NCBI RefSeq assembly: GCF_947179165.1
Contig: NC_077240.1
Location: 47,800,501-47,864,500, forward strand
DNA from: Solanum dulcamara
Lineage: Eukaryota; Streptophyta; Magnoliopsida; Solanales; Solanaceae
Direction: 5' to 3'
Length of the DNA stretch: 64,000 nt
Part shown: positions 60,433-64,000 of the stretch, piece after piece
How positions within the stretch are numbered: position 1 is the first letter of the stretch
How the letters are laid out: every line of letters begins with the position of its first letter
Position numbers and translations under genes: made by a program
Notes under the pieces: model-generated
The model's database searches: none
Told to the model about the DNA's origin: nothing
What the model saw: the letters and a program-made list of their open reading frames with translations, nothing else

Positions 60433-60668
60433 TGTTATAAATTAACTTAACTTAGCAAATAGCAAAATAATTAAAAGAGGTATATTGAGAAGAGAAAGTG
60501 GAAACAGAGGAGAAAAGAGAAATGTTGTGTAGTATTTTTGTATCAGTGTGCATTCAATTCATAACATCTTGCCTATATTTATAGGCATAGAAAGAAGAAA
60601 ATACCAAGTGGGCAAGTTGCCCACTTACAAGTGGGGCCCACTTGGATAATTATATCCAATACCTAATA
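60433..60668 (-). repeat. 3' LTR of the copia element
   Basis: 236 bp. On minus it starts TATTAGGTATTGG right after the PPT (expected TG, mutated or misjudged by a base or two) and ends AATTTATAACA. A TATA box, CCTATAAATATAGG, lies at about 60572-60585. U3 holds nested inverted CAAGTGGGC motifs at 60604-60645. Confidence 0.7.
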
Positions 60669-60679
60669 CTCCCCCTTGG
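60669..60679 (-). other. Polypurine tract of the copia element
   Basis: On the minus strand CCAAGGGGGAG directly precedes the LTR. Confidence 0.8.
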
Positions 60680-60935
60680 ATGTCAAAAAAATAAATATTC
60701 TAGCAAAAAATAAATATATATAGTTATTCTAAACATTCTTAGATGTTGTGCCTCATTAAAACCTTATTAGGAAAAATCCAGTGGGAAAAAGCCTAGTGAA
60801 GAAAAAAGAGCACATATCTGGTAATACGCATTGAGTGCTGCCTCATTAAAAATCTTATCAGGAAAACCCAGTAGGACAAAACCTTGGTTAAGGAAAAAAG
60901 AGTGCGACACGTATTTTTCTCCCTTGATGAAAACT

Positions 60936-62390
60936 TCATTTGATGTTTTGGAGACGACGCATTCCAATCTTATATCTTAGCTTCTCAAAAATTGATGTTG
61001 GTAATGCCTTTGTGAATAAATCTGCAAGATTATCACTTGAACGAACTTGTTGTACATCTATATCACCATTCTTCTATAGATCATGTGTGAAGAATAATTT
61101 TGGTGAAATATGTTTCTTTCTGTCTCCTTTTATGAAGCCACCTTTCAATTGAGTTATGCACGCGCATTGTCTTCGAATATAATTGTGGATACTTTGACAT
61201 CACTTTCCAAACCACATCTTTCTTTGATGAACTGTATCATCGATCTCAACCACACACATTCTCTACTTGCTTCATGAATTGCTATTATTTCAACATGATT
61301 TGAAGAAGTAGCAACAATAGACTGCTTTGTAGATCGCCATGATATAGCAGTTCCTCCGTGTGTAAATAGATAGCCTATCTGAGATCGAGCTTTATGTGGG
61401 TCTGATAAATACCCTGCATCTGCATAACCAATAAGGTCCGCACTATCTTTGTTAGTATAAAACAAACCCATATCAATAGTACCCTTTAGGTATCGCAAAA
61501 TATGCTTGATATCGTTCCAGTGCCTTCGCGTTGGGGCTGAACTATATCTTGCCAGCAAATTAACATAAAATGTTATATCGGGTCTAGTTGCGTTACAAGA
61601 TACATAAGTGCACCAATAGCATTGAGATATGGTACTTCAGGACCAAGAAGTTCTTCATTCTCTTCGGGAGGTCGAAATGGATCTTTTTCAACCTCAAGTG
61701 ATCAAACAACCATTGGAGTACTTAATGAGTGTGCTTTGTCCATGTAAAATCTTTTTAAGATTTTCTCAGTGTAGGCAGATTGATGGACAAAAACCCCGTC
61801 TGCTAAATGTTCAATTTGTAGACCTAAACAACGTTTTGTCTTTCCGAGATCTTTCATCTCAAATTCTTTCTTTAGATATTCAATCGCCCTTTGGACCTCT
61901 TCAAGGGTTCTAATGAGATTTATGTCATCAACATAAACGGCGAGTATAACAAATTCTGATTCCATTTTCTTAATAAAAACACATGGACAAATGACATCAT
62001 TTATATAACCTTCATTTATTAAGTACTCACTAAGGCGATTATACCACATACGCCCTGATTATTTCAGATCATCTAATGATCTTTGCAGTTTTATTGAGTA
62101 CATTTCCCGAGACTTTTTACATGCTTCAGGCAATTTTTCATGTAAATGTCATTATCAAGTGAACCATAAAGGTAAGCTGTAACTACATTCATTAGATGTA
62201 TTTCAAGATTTTTATGTACAGCTAAACTGATGAGATATCGAAAAGTTATTTCATCCATAACAGGTGAATATATTTCTTCATAGTTGACTCCGGATCTTTG
62301 AGAGAATCCTTGTGCAACAAGGCGTGCCTTGTATCTCACAATTTCATTTCTCTCATTTTGTTTTCGCACAAAAAACCCATTTGTAGCCAA
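60936..62390 (-). pseudogene. copia reverse transcriptase and RNase H, broken
   Basis: 62390-62091 reads RYKARLVAQGFSQRSGVNYEE and LMNVVTAYLYGSLDNDIYM, where the first catalytic Asp (normally MDVVTAYLYG) is Asn. 62049-61702 carries the YVDD box in AVYVDDINLIRT and KDLGKTKRCLGLQIEH. 61558-61154 holds the RT end and RNase H with GYADAGYLSD, ISWRSTKQS, a HVEIIAIHEASRECVWLR stretch and FEDNARA. A further frame reaches a TGA at 60938-60936. Breaks lie at about 62050-62090, 61560-61700, 61150 and 61090. Confidence 0.88.
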
Positions 62391-62961
62391 CTGGTTTTAT
62401 ACCTTCAGGGGTTTGGACTATAGGTCCAGAAACCTCACGTTTAGCAAGTGAGTCTAATTCTGATTGAATTGCCTTTTGCCATTCTGGCCAATCACATCTA
62501 CGTCGACATTCTTCGACGGATTTAGGCTCAAGACTTTCACTATCTTGCATGAGGTTAATTGCAATATTATATGCAAAAATATTATCCACCATAATTTTTA
62601 ATCGATCTAAATTTATCTCATCACCGATAGAACTTATTGAAAGTTCTTCATTCATTTGAGTCTCGGGTTCACTGATTTCTTCAGGAATATTAGGATTATT
62701 CAAATCTTGACTTTCTTCAGGAGGTTCTTGTGTAGTATCATTTTTATTATTTCTTACGCTTTTCTTTCTAGGATTGTTATCCTTTGAACCCAATGGTCTA
62801 CCACGCTTTAGGCGTGTTTGGAATTCAGAAGCTATGATACTAGTAGATGATCCTTTTGGGACATCAATCCAGATAGGCACATTCACTGCAGGGATATGTG
62901 ACTTAGTTATTCGTTTCAAATCAGTAAATGCATCTGGCATTTGATTTGCTATTTTCTGCAA
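62353..62961 (-). pseudogene. copia linker and start of reverse transcriptase
   Basis: An open stretch with a hydrophilic linker (RLKRGRPLGSKDNNPRKK) and the conserved entry to the RT domain: DWPEWQKAIQSELDSLAKR, TPEGIKPVGYKWVF. The RT continues in another frame at 62390. Confidence 0.85.
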
Positions 62962-63137
62962 GTGGATGATCTTCTGGACCTCCTACTCATATGTGCGGGT
63001 ACGTGGATCAAAATGAGATAGTGATGAAACTTTCCACGTAATTTTTTTTTCGGGTTCCTTTTTCTCTCCCCCTAATAGCGGAAAAATTGTTTCATCAAAC
63101 CAATAATCTGCAAATCGAGCAGTGAATAAGTCTCCAG

Positions 63138-63915
63138 TCAACGGTTCAATGTATCAATTATGAAGGGTGAGTCAAACCCAACATAGATGCCCAACCTTCG
63201 TTGAGGGCCCATCTTTGTACGTTGTGGTAGTGCTACAGGCACATATACTGCACAACCAAAAATGCGTAGATGGTCTATATTTGGCTCATGACCAAATACT
63301 AATTGTGATAGAGAATATTTATTATAATGTGTTGGTCTGAGACGTACAAGTGCTGCTGCATGTAAGATAGCATATCCCCAAACAGTAATTGACAATTTTG
63401 TTTTCATTAGTAGAGGTCTTGCTATTAATTGTAGGCGCTTTATAAGTGACTCTACAAGGCCATTTTGAGTATGAACATGAGCAACATGATGTTCAATTTT
63501 TATCCCAATTGATAAGCAATAATTATTAAAAGCTTGGAATGTAAATTCTCCAGCATTATCAAGACGAATGACCTTAATTAGATAATCTGGGAATTACGCT
63601 CTTAATGTTATTATTTGTGCTAACAACTTCGCAAATGGCAACCTTTAGGGTCGATGGCCTGACAATTAATTTGTCTTGATAACAACCAGCACATGAAAAT
63701 TCATCATTCGTAAGAATCTTCTGGTTCTTTAACGGATGTCTAGTTGAATTTTCAAGAATTCGTCTCATCATTATTGATCCAAAATGACCTATTCGATTAT
63801 GCCATAGCACAAATATATTTAGATCAGTAAACTTCTGGTTTAAGATTATATGTGCTTCAATTGCATTAAATTTTGCATAATATAGGCCAAATGACAAAGT
63901 TGGTAATTTTTTCAA
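63138..63915 (-). pseudogene. copia integrase and pre-integrase zinc region, broken
   Basis: 63915-63574 reads LWHNRIGHFGS and CAGCYQDKL, the H-x-H / C-x2-C zinc site. The strand from about 63600 to 63410 gives VIRLDNAGEFTFQAFN, IKIEHHVAHVHTQNGLVES and RPLLMKTKLS, with the core catalytic D and E (E in NGLVES). 63407-63138 continues VWGYAILHAAALVRLRP, LRIFGCAVYVPV and RRLGIYVGFDSP. Breaks lie near 63590 and in 63420-63470. Confidence 0.85.
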
Positions 63916-64000
63916 AATATATTTATGGCCTGAGACACTCTTGGTTATACCAAGATATTCAGTATTAATTTCATTTAGTGTCTCAACATGATATCCATTT

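Larger units (their letters stand above)
60433..64000 (-). mobile_element. Degraded Ty1/copia element, 3' part, runs off the window
   Basis: On the minus strand: gag-pre-integrase zinc region, integrase core, linker, reverse transcriptase, RNase H, PPT and 3' LTR, in copia order. The 5' LTR and gag lie beyond 64000. Frame breaks and stops occur in several places. The lineage was not determined. Confidence 0.9.

Overview
This is nuclear plant DNA, most likely from a Solanaceae species. Evidence: spliced plant genes with GT-AG introns, Ty3/gypsy, Ty1/copia, LINE, MULE, hAT and MITE relics, a tRNA-derived SINE of the Au type, and a second SINE 3' end with a GTT-repeat tail as known from solanaceous genomes. 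There is no bacterial or viral operon structure. About 90 percent of the window is transposon-derived, much of it nested; only one gene looks intact.

Left part (1-8300): a minus-strand Ty3/gypsy element (3' LTR 1-725, integrase pieces 790-1383 and 5081-5635) is split by a plus-strand solo LTR (1389-5075, 5-bp target duplication AGAGT). It also abuts an antisense LTR of the same family (5636-6735) and a fragment of an Ulp1-protease-carrying MULE (6735-7864).

Middle-left (8315-17145): a larger decayed MULE of the same Kaonashi-like type. It holds the C-terminal tail of a MURA-like transposase on plus, a many-exon DUF1985/Ulp1 gene on minus with a triplicated exon and altered active-site residues, and an antisense exon resembling the C-terminus of a plant IST1-like protein. 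Then come a solo LTR (17444-20833) carrying a 946-bp hAT element, and two adjacent plus-strand LTRs (21369-23681, 23687-26549).

Middle (26550-36957): an antisense LTR split by a complete but old, heavily mutated chromovirus-type gypsy element (27381-36407).

Middle-right (36958-51773): a LINE whose RNase H domain is cut in two by an LTR (37622-51232). That LTR is itself split by an antisense solo LTR (38787-40909) and by a young, complete 9,385-bp Tekay/Del-like gypsy element (41497-50881). The young element has near-identical 2,155-bp LTRs, an exact CAGCT duplication, PBS, PPT, gag and full-length pol, with one in-frame UGA between gag and pol.

Right part (51774-60432): the only apparently functional host gene, an eight-exon (coding) plus-strand gene for a 315-residue V-ATPase S1/VOA1-type membrane protein. 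Its first 4.9-kb intron holds a SINE and a MITE. The window ends in a minus-strand degraded Ty1/copia element (60433-64000) whose 5' half lies outside.

I see no CRISPR, tRNA, rRNA or new gene system. The unusual material is the chimeric MULE region, the UGA-interrupted gag-pol, the inverted LTR pairs and several precise tandem duplications.
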